In this document: positions 9,472 to 18,131 of the stretch, piece after piece
Position numbering within the stretch: the stretch's first letter is position 1
Layout of the letters: each line of letters starts with the position of its first letter
DNA from: Roseococcus sp.
GTDB lineage: Bacteria; Pseudomonadota; Alphaproteobacteria; Acetobacterales; Acetobacteraceae
DNA: 45,627 bases
Assembly (NCBI GenBank): GCA_026414745.1
Contig: JAOAIK010000048.1
Span: 1 to 45,627 of the forward strand
Direction: 5' to 3'
Made by a program: the position numbers and the translations under genes
Notes under the pieces: generated by a model
Seen by the model: only the letters and a program-made list of their open reading frames with translations
Told to the model about the DNA's origin: nothing
Database searches by the model: none

Positions 9472-9718
9472 TTGACAGGTCGGGGTCGGCGCGACAGCAT
9501 TTTCGGTGCAAGGCCCGCGGGGAGGACACATGGCCGAGATCACCCTCCGCGCCCGATGCGCGACGGCGGCAGGGGCGAGTCTCGCCGGCCCCTTGGCGAG
9601 CCGTGGCAAGCCTCGACGCGCCCCCAACGCCCGCGCCCGCCGCCACCCCCCATCCGTGCGGCGCCCATCCGGGGCGGCGCGGGGCCTGCCTCCATGCGGG
9701 CCCGGCGGCGTGAGATGA
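9472..9718 (+). other. Promoter and ribosome-binding site leading into a short, possibly decayed reading frame
   Basis: The stretch 9378-9820 holds no convincing full gene. It contains TTGACA (9472-9477), a 17-bp spacer and CAGCAT (9495-9500), then GGAGG (9521-9525) and ATG at 9530. The frame from 9530 runs 62 codons to 9718. Its first codons look like normal GC3-rich coding sequence, but beyond about codon 10 it becomes Arg/Pro-rich and random-looking. It may be the 5' remnant of a gene lost upstream of the carboxyltransferase, or a long leader for that gene. Confidence 0.25.
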
Positions 9719-9877
9719 CCGGCCCCGCCCGCATCGACCATCGCGGCGACGCGACCGGCGGCCCCGCCGCGGCGGCCCGGGGCCTCCGCCCCCGCCGCCT
9801 CGCGGAATCCGCTCTCGGCCATGCCGCCCGAGCCCGCCATGCCCGATGACGCCGCACCGCCGCCTCCCGCCGGGACG

Positions 9878-11434
9878 ATGACCTGGCAGCCCGAGCTCGA
9901 GGAGCTGCGGCGGCGCGAGGCGATGGCCCGCCAGCTGGGCGGGCCGGAGAAGGTGAGGCGCCAGCACGAGGGCGGGCGCCTCACCGTGCGCGAGCGGATC
10001 GAGAGGCTGGCCGATCCTGGCTCCTTCCACGAGATCGGCGCCATCGCGGGGCAGGCGAGCTATGACGAGGCGGGCCGCTTGACCGGCCTTGTCCCGAGCA
10101 ACTGCGTCTTCGGCCGCGCCACGGTGGATGGCCGGCGCGTCGTTCTGGTCGGGGACGACTTCACCGTCCGCGGCGGCTCGGCGGACGCCACCATCCGCGA
10201 GAAGCCCTTGATGGCGGAGCGGATGGCGAACGAGTTCCGCATGCCGATCATCCGCATCATCGAGGGCTCCGGCGGCGGCGGCTCGGTCAAGACCATCGAG
10301 ACGACCGGCCGCGCCAATCTGCCCGGCGGGGTCGGCGGCACCGGTCTGTTCCACTACACCACCCACAACCTCTCCGAGGTGCCGGTGGTCGCGCTGGGCC
10401 TGGGCGCGGTGGCCGGGCTCGGGGCCGCGCGGCTCGCCGCCAGCCACTACTCGGTGATGACCAAGCGCTCCTCGGTCTTCGTCGCCGGGCCGCCCGTCGT
10501 CGCCCGCCTGGGCGCACCCGTGACGAAGGAGGAGCTCGGCGGCTGGGAGACGCAGTGCCGCGCCGGCGCGGTGGACGACGCGGTGGACACGGAGGAGGAG
10601 GCCTTCGCCCGTGCGCGGCGCTTCCTCTCCTACCTTCCCTCTTCCGTCCACGAGGTCTCGCCCGTCCTGCCCTGCGAGGACGATCCCGCGCGGCGCGACG
10701 AGACACTGATGGATGCGGTCCCGCGGGATCCCCGGCGCGTCTACCGGATGCGGCCGATCATCGAGAGCGTGGTGGACCGCGGCTCCTTCTTCGAGATGGG
10801 GCGGTTCTTCGGCCGGTCGGTCATCACCGGCCTCGCCAGGCTTGCGGGCAGGGCGGTGGCGGTGATGGCGAGCGATCCCTTCTTCCACGGCGGATGCTGG
10901 ACCTCCGACGCGTGCCAGAAGGTGGTGCGCTTCGTCGATCTCGCGGAAACCTTCCACCTGCCGGTCGTGTATCTGATGGACTGCCCGGGCTTCATGGTCG
11001 GGCTGGAGGCGGAACGCCAGGCCACCATCCGGCACGGGGTGCGGGCCATGGCCGCGATCAACCAGAGCAGCGTGCCCTGGTGCACCATCATCGTGCGCAA
11101 CGCCTTCGGCGTGGCGGGTGCCGCGCATCAGCCCGCCAACCGGCTGTCGCTGCGCTACGCGTGGCTGTCGGCGCGCTGGGGGTCGCTGCCGCTCGAGGGG
11201 GGCATCGAGGCCGCCTACCGGGCGGAGATCGAGGCAGCGCCGGACAGCGCGGCCAAGCTCGCGGAAATCGAGGCGCGGTTGAACCGCCTTCGCTCGCCCT
11301 TCCGCACGGCGGAGGCCTTCTGGGTCGAGGAGATCATCGACCCGCGCGAGACCAGGCCGCTGCTGTGCGAGTTCGCGCGCATGGCCGACCCGCTGCGGCA
11401 GCCCCGGCCGGCGCGTCTGCAGATGCGGCCCTGA
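9878..11434 (+). CDS. Acyl-CoA carboxylase carboxyltransferase subunit (PccB/AccD5-like), orphan
   Basis: This protein belongs to the biotin-dependent acyl-CoA carboxyltransferase family, which moves carboxyl from biotin to acetyl-, propionyl- or related acyl-CoA. I chose the ATG at 9878 because homologues begin near MTWQPELEELRRRE; in-frame ATGs at 9821 and 9839 add a Pro-rich leader. Both halves are visible: N-terminal GRLTVRERIERLADPGSF, DFTVRGGSAD and EGSGGGGSVKTIE, then C-terminal MDCPGFMVGLEAE and NAFGVAGAAHQP. The length of 518 residues is normal. There is no biotin carboxylase or BCCP subunit here, and the gene is followed by a Bug receptor, so a partner encoded elsewhere or a different CoA substrate is likely. 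Confidence 0.88.
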   Translation: MTWQPELEELRRREAMARQLGGPEKVRRQHEGGRLTVRERIERLADPGSFHEIGAIAGQASYDEAGRLTGLVPSNCVFGRATVDGRRVVLVGDDFTVRGGSADATIREKPLMAERMANEFRMPIIRIIEGSGGGGSVKTIETTGRANLPGGVGGTGLFHYTTHNLSEVPVVALGLGAVAGLGAARLAASHYSVMTKRSSVFVAGPPVVARLGAPVTKEELGGWETQCRAGAVDDAVDTEEEAFARARRFLSYLPSSVHEVSPVLPCEDDPARRDETLMDAVPRDPRRVYRMRPIIESVVDRGSFFEMGRFFGRSVITGLARLAGRAVAVMASDPFFHGGCWTSDACQKVVRFVDLAETFHLPVVYLMDCPGFMVGLEAERQATIRHGVRAMAAINQSSVPWCTIIVRNAFGVAGAAHQPANRLSLRYAWLSARWGSLPLEGGIEAAYRAEIEAAPDSAAKLAEIEARLNRLRSPFRTAEAFWVEEIIDPRETRPLLCEFARMADPLRQPRPARLQMRP

Positions 11435-11511
11435 GGCGCCGCACAACCCGCGGCGGCGGCGGGGCGGCCTTCGCCCGCGCCAGACGCCGCAAGACAGGGG
11501 AGGAGAGAGGC

Positions 11512-12486
11512 ATGAACCGGCGATCCATCCTGGCCTGGGCAGGGTGGTGCGGGGCTGCCCTGCTGGGCCCAGCCACCGCCCTCGCCCAACCGGCGGAGCG
11601 GCCGCCCCGCATCCTCGTCGGCTTCGCCCCCGGCGGCACCACAGACATCGTGGCCAGGGTGCTGGCGGAGGCGACGGCCGCACCCCTCGGGCATCGCGCC
11701 CTGGTGGAGAACCGCACCGGAGCCAACGGCTTCATCGCCGCCGAGGCGGTGGCACGCGGCCCGGCCGACGGATCGCAGGTGCTGGTCTGCCCGATGGGGC
11801 TCATGACCATCAGCCCCGAGATGCCGGGCCTGCAGATGCCCCTCGACGTCGGCCGCGATCTCGTGCCCATCGCCAACATCGCGCGCTCCAGCTACGCGGT
11901 CGTCACCGGGGCCGCCAGCCCCTATCGCACGCTGGAGGAGCTGCTCGCGGCGGCGCGGGCCCGGCCCGGGGCGCTCACCTATGCCAGCGCCGGCTACGGG
12001 CAGGCGCAACATCTCTCGGGCGAGCGCCTGAAGCGGCTCGCGGGGGTCGATCTCGTCCATGTCCCCTATCGCGGTGCCGCCCCGGCGGCCATCGACGTGA
12101 TCGCGGGCCGCGCCGATCTCCTCATCACCAACCTCGGGGATGTGATCCGGCAAATCCAGGGCGGGCAGTTGCGGCTGCTCGCCCTGGCGGACCGCGCCGG
12201 CTGGCCGGAGTTCCCCGATGCGCCGCGGCTGCCCGATATCGTGCCGGGCCTCGAGGTCAGCGGCTGGTTCGGGCTGTGCGGGCCGCGTGGCCTGCCGGAG
12301 GCGGCGATCGCCCGCTGGACGGCCGCGGTCCGCGCCGCGCTGCAGGATGAGACGCTGCGTCGCCGCCTGCTCGAGAGCGGGCTCGCGCCCCTGTTCGAGG
12401 ATCACGCCGCCTTCGCCACGACCATCGGGCGCGATCGGGCGGCCTGGGGCGAGGTGATCCGGGCCGCCGGCATCCGCGCCGAGTAG
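11512..12486 (+). CDS. Bug/TctC-family periplasmic solute-binding receptor
   Basis: This 324-residue receptor starts at the ATG at 11512, behind an AGGAGAGAGG ribosome-binding site. The signal peptide ends near ATALAQ. Family features are LVGFAPGGTTDIVARVLAE, VENRTGANGFIAAEAVARG, VHVPYRGAAPAAIDVIAGR and the C-terminal GEVIRAAGIRAE. It is 77 bp downstream of the carboxyltransferase gene on the same strand. Such enzyme-receptor pairing is common in these bacteria and suggests that the receptor brings in a carboxylate later handled as a CoA ester. The ligand cannot be read from sequence. Confidence 0.9.
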   Translation: MNRRSILAWAGWCGAALLGPATALAQPAERPPRILVGFAPGGTTDIVARVLAEATAAPLGHRALVENRTGANGFIAAEAVARGPADGSQVLVCPMGLMTISPEMPGLQMPLDVGRDLVPIANIARSSYAVVTGAASPYRTLEELLAAARARPGALTYASAGYGQAQHLSGERLKRLAGVDLVHVPYRGAAPAAIDVIAGRADLLITNLGDVIRQIQGGQLRLLALADRAGWPEFPDAPRLPDIVPGLEVSGWFGLCGPRGLPEAAIARWTAAVRAALQDETLRRRLLESGLAPLFEDHAAFATTIGRDRAAWGEVIRAAGIRAE

Positions 12487-12551
12487 CCCGGCATCGGGAG
12501 CGGAGGGGCAGGCCAGGGCGTCCGGTCCGCCCGGCGAGGGCGCGTGCGGGC

Positions 12552-12815
12552 TCAGGCCGCCTTGCGCGCCTCGCCCCGGGTCGTCCGCACCAGGGTGACG
12601 CCGATGACCTGGCCGAGGTTGCCTGCGACCAGCGGCACCACCTCCTCCGGCATCGCCGTCATGCCGAGCTGCACCCGCAGCCGCTCGCCCTCTCGCCGCG
12701 CCAGCAGGTGGTCGGGCACCAGATCCCGCTTGGCGAAGGGGTGCAGCAGGCGCGGCAGAAGGCCGGGCTCGGCGAAGGCCTCGACGGTGAACAGAACGGA
12801 GGTGGTGGCGGGCAT
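12552..12815 (-). CDS. Small ACT-domain-like protein
   Basis: This 87-residue protein starts at the ATG at 12815; the longer upstream frame is unlikely coding. The pattern SVLFTVEAFAEPGLLPRLL, then FAKRDLVPDHLLAR, then LRVQLGM and LGQVIGVTLVR, is the beta-alpha-beta-beta-alpha-beta order of an ACT domain. It resembles the small regulatory subunit of acetolactate synthase or a stand-alone ACT regulator. No catalytic partner is adjacent; it lies downstream of hemW on the same strand. A near-perfect palindrome, TGCGCGCATGTGCGCA at 12926-12941, lies about 110 bp upstream of the start. Function is unassigned. Confidence 0.6.
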   Translation of the reverse strand: MPATTSVLFTVEAFAEPGLLPRLLHPFAKRDLVPDHLLARREGERLRVQLGMTAMPEEVVPLVAGNLGQVIGVTLVRTTRGEARKAA

Positions 12816-12957
12816 GGCGCGGATCCTGGCGTGGCGGGAGGGGAACGGGCCCGGCCGGAAGGCCGCGCCGCCCCACGCGGCGCGGATCAACCGGCCGGGG
12901 CGGTAATTCGGGAAGGGAACGCCACTGCGCGCATGTGCGCACACTAGGCCCGCGCGC

Positions 12958-14112
12958 TCAGCGCAGCAAGACGGGCAGCAGCGCATCCAGCCGCAGCCGC
13001 CCCTCGGGCGTGGCGGCCAGCCGCCCGGCGCGCCATTCGAGATAGCCCTCGTCGAGCAGCGCCGCGAGCATGGCGGCGTCCACCACCTCGGCGAAGGGCC
13101 GGCCGGCGCGCGCCGCGATGCGCGCCGGGTCCACCCCCTCGGAAAGCCGCAGCCCCATCAGCATCGCCTCGCGCCCGCGCTCTTCGGGCGTGAGCGCCAC
13201 CTCCTCCACCGCCGCATGGCCGTCGCGCTCCACCCGCGCGGCCCATTCCTCGGGCGCGCGATGGCGGCGGGTGGCGATCATGCCGCCCGGGCCCAGCACG
13301 CGCTGGTGCGCCCCGGGGCCGATGCCGAGATAGTCGCCATAGCGCCAGTAGGCGAGGTTGTGGCGGCTCTCCGCGCCCGGCTTCGCGTAGTTGCTCACCT
13401 CGTAGGGGGCGAGGCCGAAACGCGCCGCCTCCTCGGCCGTGGCGTGGTAGAGGCGCGCGGCCTCGGCCTCGCCGGGCAGGGCGAAGGCGCCGCGCGCGTG
13501 CAGCGTCTCGAAGCGCGTGCCCGGCTCGATGGTGAGCTGGTAGAGGCTGAGATGGTCGGCCGCCAGCGCCAGCGCCGCGCGCAGCTCCGCCCGCCAGGCG
13601 GCCTCCTGCTGGCCGGGGCGGGCGTAGATCAGGTCGAAGGAGAGGCGCGGGAAGAGGGCGCGCGCCGCCTCCAGCGCCGCCACCGCCTCGCGCGCATCGT
13701 GCCGGCGGCCGAGGAAGCGCAGCGCCGCCTCGTCCAGCGACTGCACGCCGAGCGAGGCACGGTTCACCCCCGCCGCGGCGAAGGCGCGCAGCCGGCCGAT
13801 CTCCACGCTGGTCGGGTTCGCTTCCAGCGTGATCTCGCAGTCGGGCAGCGGGTCGAAGAAGGCTCGCGCATCGGCGATGAGGGCGGCCACCGTCTCGGGC
13901 TCCATCAGCGAGGGCGTGCCGCCGCCGAAGAAGATGGAGGCGAGCGGCCGCCGCCCGAGCCGCGCCGCCTCATGCGCCAGTTCGGCGCGCAGCGCGGCGC
14001 GGAAGCGCGCATGGTCCACGCCGCCCTCGCGCACATGGGAGTTGAAGTCGCAATAGGGGCATTTCGCCGCGCAGAAGGGCCAGTGGATGTAGAGGGCGAG
14101 CGGCTCGGTCAC
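12958..14112 (-). CDS. hemW: HemW, radical SAM heme chaperone (HemN-like)
   Basis: This protein carries the radical SAM cluster motif C14xxxC18xxC21 (CAAKCPYC) directly after LALYIHWPF, then IFFGGGTPSLM, the ITLEANPTSVE segment, GVNRASLGVQS and SFDLIYARPGQ. HemW binds heme and a 4Fe-4S cluster and is thought to insert heme into respiratory proteins. It is often misnamed coproporphyrinogen oxidase, but it lacks the extra N-terminal residues of true HemN. A GTG at 14112 places the IHWPF motif at the usual distance. The ATG 20 codons earlier would overlap the divergent gene at 14159, so I prefer the GTG (384 residues). Confidence 0.92.
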   Translation of the reverse strand: MTEPLALYIHWPFCAAKCPYCDFNSHVREGGVDHARFRAALRAELAHEAARLGRRPLASIFFGGGTPSLMEPETVAALIADARAFFDPLPDCEITLEANPTSVEIGRLRAFAAAGVNRASLGVQSLDEAALRFLGRRHDAREAVAALEAARALFPRLSFDLIYARPGQQEAAWRAELRAALALAADHLSLYQLTIEPGTRFETLHARGAFALPGEAEAARLYHATAEEAARFGLAPYEVSNYAKPGAESRHNLAYWRYGDYLGIGPGAHQRVLGPGGMIATRRHRAPEEWAARVERDGHAAVEEVALTPEERGREAMLMGLRLSEGVDPARIAARAGRPFAEVVDAAMLAALLDEGYLEWRAGRLAATPEGRLRLDALLPVLLR

Positions 14113-14158
14113 GCGCGGGCATATGGCGCGGGGCGGCGCGGCGCGCCATCCTCGCCGC

Positions 14159-14686
14159 ATGGTCGCGCCCATCGAACTGCGCCTCGCCCGCGTGGCGCAG
14201 CTCTACCACACGCTGGACCCCACCCCCTTCCGCGAGGGCGACCTGGACGCCACCGCCGAGGCCTACATCGTGGACTGGGCGCAGGAACTGCCGCACGAGG
14301 CTCCGCTCTCCATCCTCGTGCACCTGCCGCGGGCGGAGCGCGAGAGCCCCGCCGCCGCCGGCATCCCGGACTCCCTCCGCGCCTATTTCGCCGGCCGCGC
14401 CGAGGCGGAGCGCCGCGCGCTGCGCGAGCTGTTCCGCTTCGGGCGGATGGCGCTCGCGCTCGGCCTCCTGGTGCTGGCGGCCTGCCTCAGCGCGGCGGTG
14501 CTGGTGGCGCGGCTGCCGCTGGAGGGGGTGCCGGCGCGGCTGCTGCCGGAAAGCCTCGTCATCATCGGCTGGGTGGCGCTGTGGCGGCCGGCGGAGGTGT
14601 TCCTCTACGACTGGATCCCGCACCGGCGGCGGCTGCGCCTGTATCGGCGCCTCGCCGCCGCCGAGGTGGCGCTGGTGGCGGAATAG
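14159..14686 (+). CDS. Two-helix membrane protein of unknown function
   Basis: This 175-residue protein starts at MVAPIELRLARV, divergent from hemW. The soluble N-terminal half begins with RVAQLYHTLDPTPFREGDLD and is followed by AEAYIVDWAQELP and LVHLPRAE, a compact conserved-looking module. Two hydrophobic segments follow (MALALGLLVLAACLSAAVLV, and LVIIGWVALWRPAEVFLY), with a basic C-terminal tail (HRRRLRLYRRL). It resembles conserved hypothetical membrane proteins of Acetobacteraceae, but I cannot name a function. It converges on the Bug receptor gene with only 3 bp between stops. Confidence 0.7.
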   Translation: MVAPIELRLARVAQLYHTLDPTPFREGDLDATAEAYIVDWAQELPHEAPLSILVHLPRAERESPAAAGIPDSLRAYFAGRAEAERRALRELFRFGRMALALGLLVLAACLSAAVLVARLPLEGVPARLLPESLVIIGWVALWRPAEVFLYDWIPHRRRLRLYRRLAAAEVALVAE

Positions 14687-14689
14687 CCC

Positions 14690-15646
14690 TCAGCGCCCGA
14701 GCGCGGCGCGGATGCTGTCGAGCAGGCGGTCCATGGCGGCCTGGAAGTCGGGGCCGTTCGCGTAGCCGTCCGGCTCTCCCGCGCGCTCGAGGAAGCGCTG
14801 CCAGACCGGGGTGGCGATGCCCTGGCGCATGCGGTCGTGGTGGTAGGCCACCATCTCGGGCGTCATGCCGGCGGGGCCCACCCAGCCCTTCATGTTCTCG
14901 GCGATCACCTCCCAGCCCAGCTCGCGCAGCGTGGGCGCGTCCGGATAGAGCGGGGCGCGGGTGTCGCTCGCCACCGCCAGCACGCGCAGCTCTCCCGCGT
15001 CCACCAGGCCGCGCATCTCCTCCGGCGCGGCGACGCTGCAGTCCACCGTGCCCGCGATCACCGCCTGCAGCGAGGGGCCGCCGCCGGTGAAGGGCACATG
15101 CAGCATCTGCGCCCCCGCCGCGCGGCCGAGCAGCAGGAAGATGGAGTGGCTGAGCGTGCCCACCCCGGCCGAGGCATGGCTGACGGCCTCGGGCCGGGCG
15201 CGGGCGGCCGCCATCAGCTCCTGCATGGTGCCGAAGCGCCCGCCGCGCCCCTTCACCACGATGAACTGCCCGTGCCGGGTGAGGCGGATGACGGGCGAGA
15301 AGCTGCGCTTCGGGTCATAGGGCACCTCGCGGTGCGCGGGCACCGAGGTGGATTCCGATCCGCCGGCCAGCAGCAGCGCGTGCCCATCGGGCGGCATGCG
15401 CGCCACCTGCTCGGCCGCCAGCGCCCCGCCCGCGCCGGGGCGATTCACCACCACGAGCGGCACGGGATAGAGGGGCGCCACCGCCTCGGCGATGGTGCGC
15501 GCGATCACGTCGCTGCCGCCGCCCGGCGCGAAGCCGACGATGAGCTGCACGGGCCGCGTGGGCGTCCAGCCGGGCTGGGCGCGGGCGGCAAGCGGCGCCA
15601 GGGCGGGCAGGGCGAGCAGCGCGAGGCTGGCGCGGCGTGTGGGCAT
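14690..15646 (-). CDS. Bug/TctC-family periplasmic solute-binding receptor
   Basis: This 318-residue receptor starts at the ATG at 15646 (MPTRRASLALLALPALAPLA), an RR-type signal peptide; the frame extends 26 codons further upstream without signal features. Family motifs are LIVGFAPGGGSDVIART, VVNRPGAGGALAAEQVARMP and LHVPFTGGGPSLQAVIAG. The second-lobe motif has F-T-G where the other receptors of this window have Y-R-G, a small binding-site variation. It is an orphan receptor with no membrane partners nearby. Confidence 0.88.
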   Translation of the reverse strand: MPTRRASLALLALPALAPLAARAQPGWTPTRPVQLIVGFAPGGGSDVIARTIAEAVAPLYPVPLVVVNRPGAGGALAAEQVARMPPDGHALLLAGGSESTSVPAHREVPYDPKRSFSPVIRLTRHGQFIVVKGRGGRFGTMQELMAAARARPEAVSHASAGVGTLSHSIFLLLGRAAGAQMLHVPFTGGGPSLQAVIAGTVDCSVAAPEEMRGLVDAGELRVLAVASDTRAPLYPDAPTLRELGWEVIAENMKGWVGPAGMTPEMVAYHHDRMRQGIATPVWQRFLERAGEPDGYANGPDFQAAMDRLLDSIRAALGR

Positions 15647-15729
15647 GGACGTCCTCTCCCCGTGTTGCGGAAAGACATGCCCCGGCAGGGGTTCGCAGGC
15701 AAGGCGCCAGCCGCCCCAGCGCACCGCGC

Positions 15730-15772
15730 GCTTGCAACCGGAGCTTGCATTTCGCTTGCCAAATCGTAACTA
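15730..15772 (+). promoter_or_regulatory. Candidate promoter with three GCTTGC repeats upstream of the protease gene
   Basis: TTGCAT (15745-15750), a 16-bp spacer and TAACTA (15767-15772) form a reasonable -35/-10 pair 28 bp before the protease start. GCTTGC occurs three times in the same stretch, at 15730, 15743 and 15754, spaced 13 and 11 bp. This could be a repeated activator site overlapping the -35 region. The local AT content is higher than in the flanks, as expected for a promoter. Confidence 0.45.
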
Positions 15773-15799
15773 TCCCGGAGCATTCCTGGGAGAGATCGA

Positions 15800-17185
15800 A
15801 TGCCGCGCTTCGGCCTCGCCGCCATCGCTCTGGCGCCCCTGGTCCTGACTGCGGTCCCACCCGCATCCGCGTCGGCCTCCGGGCCGGAGACGCTGCCTCC
15901 CTCCCTGCGCAGCGCGCTCGAGCAATCCCCCTGCTTCCAGCGCCCGGTGCGCCCGGCCGCGCTGCGCGCGGAGGCGGCGGGCTTGCTCGGCCGCTCCGAC
16001 GGACCGAGCCTCTATCGGCTGGCCGAGGCGCATATGGCGCTGCCGAACAGCGTGGACCGCATGCATGTGGCCGAGGCCTATCTGGCGCGCGCCGTCTCCG
16101 CGGGGATGCTGGGCGCGGCGCTCGAACTCGGCGCGATCCGCGCCACCGTGCATGGCGACGCGGCGGGCGCCTTCGCCACCTGGCTGCACGCCGCGAGCAG
16201 GGGCGATCCGCGCAGCATGGCCTGTGTCGCCGCGGCGCTCCTGCTCGGCCAGGGCACGGCGGTGGACCGCGCGGAGGCCATGCGCTGGCTGACCCTTCGC
16301 GACGAGGCGACACGGGGGCGGGGCGTGCTGGCCCCCGTCACGGCGGAGGTGGCGCGCGCCCTCTCCCCCCGCGAAGTGGACGAGGGGCGCTTGCGGGCGC
16401 GCCAGCCGGCACTCCCCGTGGCGGCACCCGAGATCGTGCTCGCGCGCGAGGCGCCGCGGGCCGCCCCGCCCTGGCTGAGCGGCATCGCCGCCCCGCCCCG
16501 CCCCCCCGCGCCGCCGCCGGACGCCCAGACGTCGCGCGCAACGGGCTTCGTCGTCGGGCCCGGCGGCCTCGTCATGACCGCAGAGCACGGCGTGAGTGGC
16601 TGCGCCGAGATCGAGGTGGTGGCCGGCCTCGCGCGGCTGGGCGGGGCGCACCTGATCGCCCGCAACGAGGATCTCGACCTCGCGCTCCTCGCCGTGCCGG
16701 GGCTGGAGCGCCGGCCGCTGCCGGTGGCGGCGCAGTTGCGCCTGGGCGAGGAGGTGGTGGCGATCGGCTACCCCGGTCGCGGCGTGGCCAGCGACCGGCC
16801 CACGGCCACGCTCGGCAATGTCAGCGCCGAGGGGAGCGGGCGGGCGGCCCATGTCGTCCAGTACACGGCCCCCACCCAGCCGGGGAAAAGCGGGGGGCCG
16901 CTGCTCGACCGGCGCGGCCAGGTGGTCGGCATGGTCTTCGCCGTGCGGGATACCCGGCGCGAGCAGTTGGCCGGCCTTCTCCCCTCGCAGAACGTGAACT
17001 TCGCGGTGGCGGGGCCGACCCTGCACCGCTTCCTGCTCGACCACTCCATCCCGCCCGCCCAGGCGCCGGCGGCGACCGCACCCATGGACGCGGCGCAGAT
17101 CGTGGATCAGGTGGAGCGGTCGGTCGTGGAGATCATCTGCCACGCGCCCCGGGTGGGCGCGACGCCCGCCCGCGCGACGCGCTGA
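15800..17185 (+). CDS. Secreted trypsin-like serine protease with N-terminal Sel1-like region
   Basis: This 461-residue exported protein has a signal peptide to about residue 27 (PPASASAS). Residues about 65-170 look like Sel1/TPR repeats (AAGAFATWLHAASRGDPRSM, then LLLGQGTAVDRAEAMRWLTL). After a Pro-rich linker (about 220-245) comes a chymotrypsin/DegP-like domain with H263 (AEHGVSG), D293 (EDLDLALL) and S364 (PGKSGGPLLD). All three catalytic residues are present. The residue before the serine is Lys where HtrA/DegP has Asn (GNSGGP). No PDZ domain is visible; the C-terminus is a short helical tail. It probably acts in the periplasm or outside the cell. Confidence 0.85.
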   Translation: MPRFGLAAIALAPLVLTAVPPASASASGPETLPPSLRSALEQSPCFQRPVRPAALRAEAAGLLGRSDGPSLYRLAEAHMALPNSVDRMHVAEAYLARAVSAGMLGAALELGAIRATVHGDAAGAFATWLHAASRGDPRSMACVAAALLLGQGTAVDRAEAMRWLTLRDEATRGRGVLAPVTAEVARALSPREVDEGRLRARQPALPVAAPEIVLAREAPRAAPPWLSGIAAPPRPPAPPPDAQTSRATGFVVGPGGLVMTAEHGVSGCAEIEVVAGLARLGGAHLIARNEDLDLALLAVPGLERRPLPVAAQLRLGEEVVAIGYPGRGVASDRPTATLGNVSAEGSGRAAHVVQYTAPTQPGKSGGPLLDRRGQVVGMVFAVRDTRREQLAGLLPSQNVNFAVAGPTLHRFLLDHSIPPAQAPAATAPMDAAQIVDQVERSVVEIICHAPRVGATPARATR

Positions 17186-17198
17186 GCGCTCCGGCCGG

Positions 17199-18128
17199 TC
17201 AGCGCGTCGGCACCGGCGGATCCTGGCTGTAGTCGTAGAAGCCCTTGCCCGTCTTGCGCCCGTACCAGCCGGCCTCGACGTATTTCACCAGCAGCGGGCA
17301 GGGGCGATACTTGCTGTCCGACAGCCCGTCATAGAGCACCTGCATGATCGAGAGGCAGGTGTCCAACCCGATGAAGTCGGCGAGCTCCAGCGGCCCCATC
17401 GGGTGGTTCGCGCCGAGCTTCATCGCCGTGTCGATGGAGCGGATGTCGCCCACGCCCTCATACAGGGCATAGACGGCCTCGTTGATCATCGGCACCAGGA
17501 TGCGGTTGACGATGAAGGCCGGGAAATCCTCGCTCGTCGCCGTCTGCTTGCCGAGCCGGTGCGCCAGCCGCTCCACCGCAAGGAAGGTGGGCTCGTCGGT
17601 GGCGATGCCGCGGATGATCTCCACCAGCTTCATCACCGGCACCGGGTTCATGAAGTGCATCCCGATGAACTTCTCGGGACGGTCGGTGCTGGCCGCGAGC
17701 CGGGTGATGGAGATCGAGGAGGTGTTCGAGGCGACCATGGCCGAGGGCTTCAGGTGCGGACAGAGGGCCTTGAAGACCTCGACCTTGATGCTCTCGCGCT
17801 CCGTCGCCGCCTCGATCACGAAATCCGCCGCGCCGAGCAGGGCGTAGTCGGTGCCCGTGACGATGCGGGCCAGCGCGGCGTCGCGCTGGTCCTCGGTGAT
17901 CAGCTTGCGGGCGATCTGGCGCTCCATGTTGCGGGCGATGGTGGCCATCGCCCTCTCCAGCGCCTCGGGCTTGATGTCGATCATCGTCACCGGCAGCCCG
18001 GCGAGCGCGCAGACATGGGCGATGCCATTGCCCATCTGCCCCGCCCCGACGATGCCGACGCTCTCGATCGCCGGCACCTCGCGGGGCGCCTCGAGCGCGG
18101 CCGCCCCCGCGGCGATGCGCAGGCTCAC
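17199..18128 (-). CDS. 3-hydroxyacyl-/3-hydroxybutyryl-CoA dehydrogenase
   Basis: This 309-residue NAD-dependent enzyme oxidises (S)-3-hydroxyacyl-CoA to 3-oxoacyl-CoA in beta-oxidation or butanoate metabolism. It has the Rossmann motif [18 protein letters not shown], the active-site histidine region [19 protein letters not shown], the catalytic-glutamate region [14 protein letters not shown] and [12 protein letters not shown]. The C-terminal domain contains [14 protein letters not shown] and [12 protein letters not shown]. The GTG start at 18128 lies 3 bp after the etfA stop, so it is the last gene of an etfB-etfA-hbd operon. An N-terminal extension of about 20 residues precedes the fold. 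The hbd name is reasonable, but substrate chain length is not shown. Confidence 0.92.
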   Translation of the reverse strand: MSLRIAAGAAALEAPREVPAIESVGIVGAGQMGNGIAHVCALAGLPVTMIDIKPEALERAMATIARNMERQIARKLITEDQRDAALARIVTGTDYALLGAADFVIEAATERESIKVEVFKALCPHLKPSAMVASNTSSISITRLAASTDRPEKFIGMHFMNPVPVMKLVEIIRGIATDEPTFLAVERLAHRLGKQTATSEDFPAFIVNRILVPMINEAVYALYEGVGDIRSIDTAMKLGANHPMGPLELADFIGLDTCLSIMQVLYDGLSDSKYRPCPLLVKYVEAGWYGRKTGKGFYDYSQDPPVPTR

Positions 18129-18131
18129 CGC

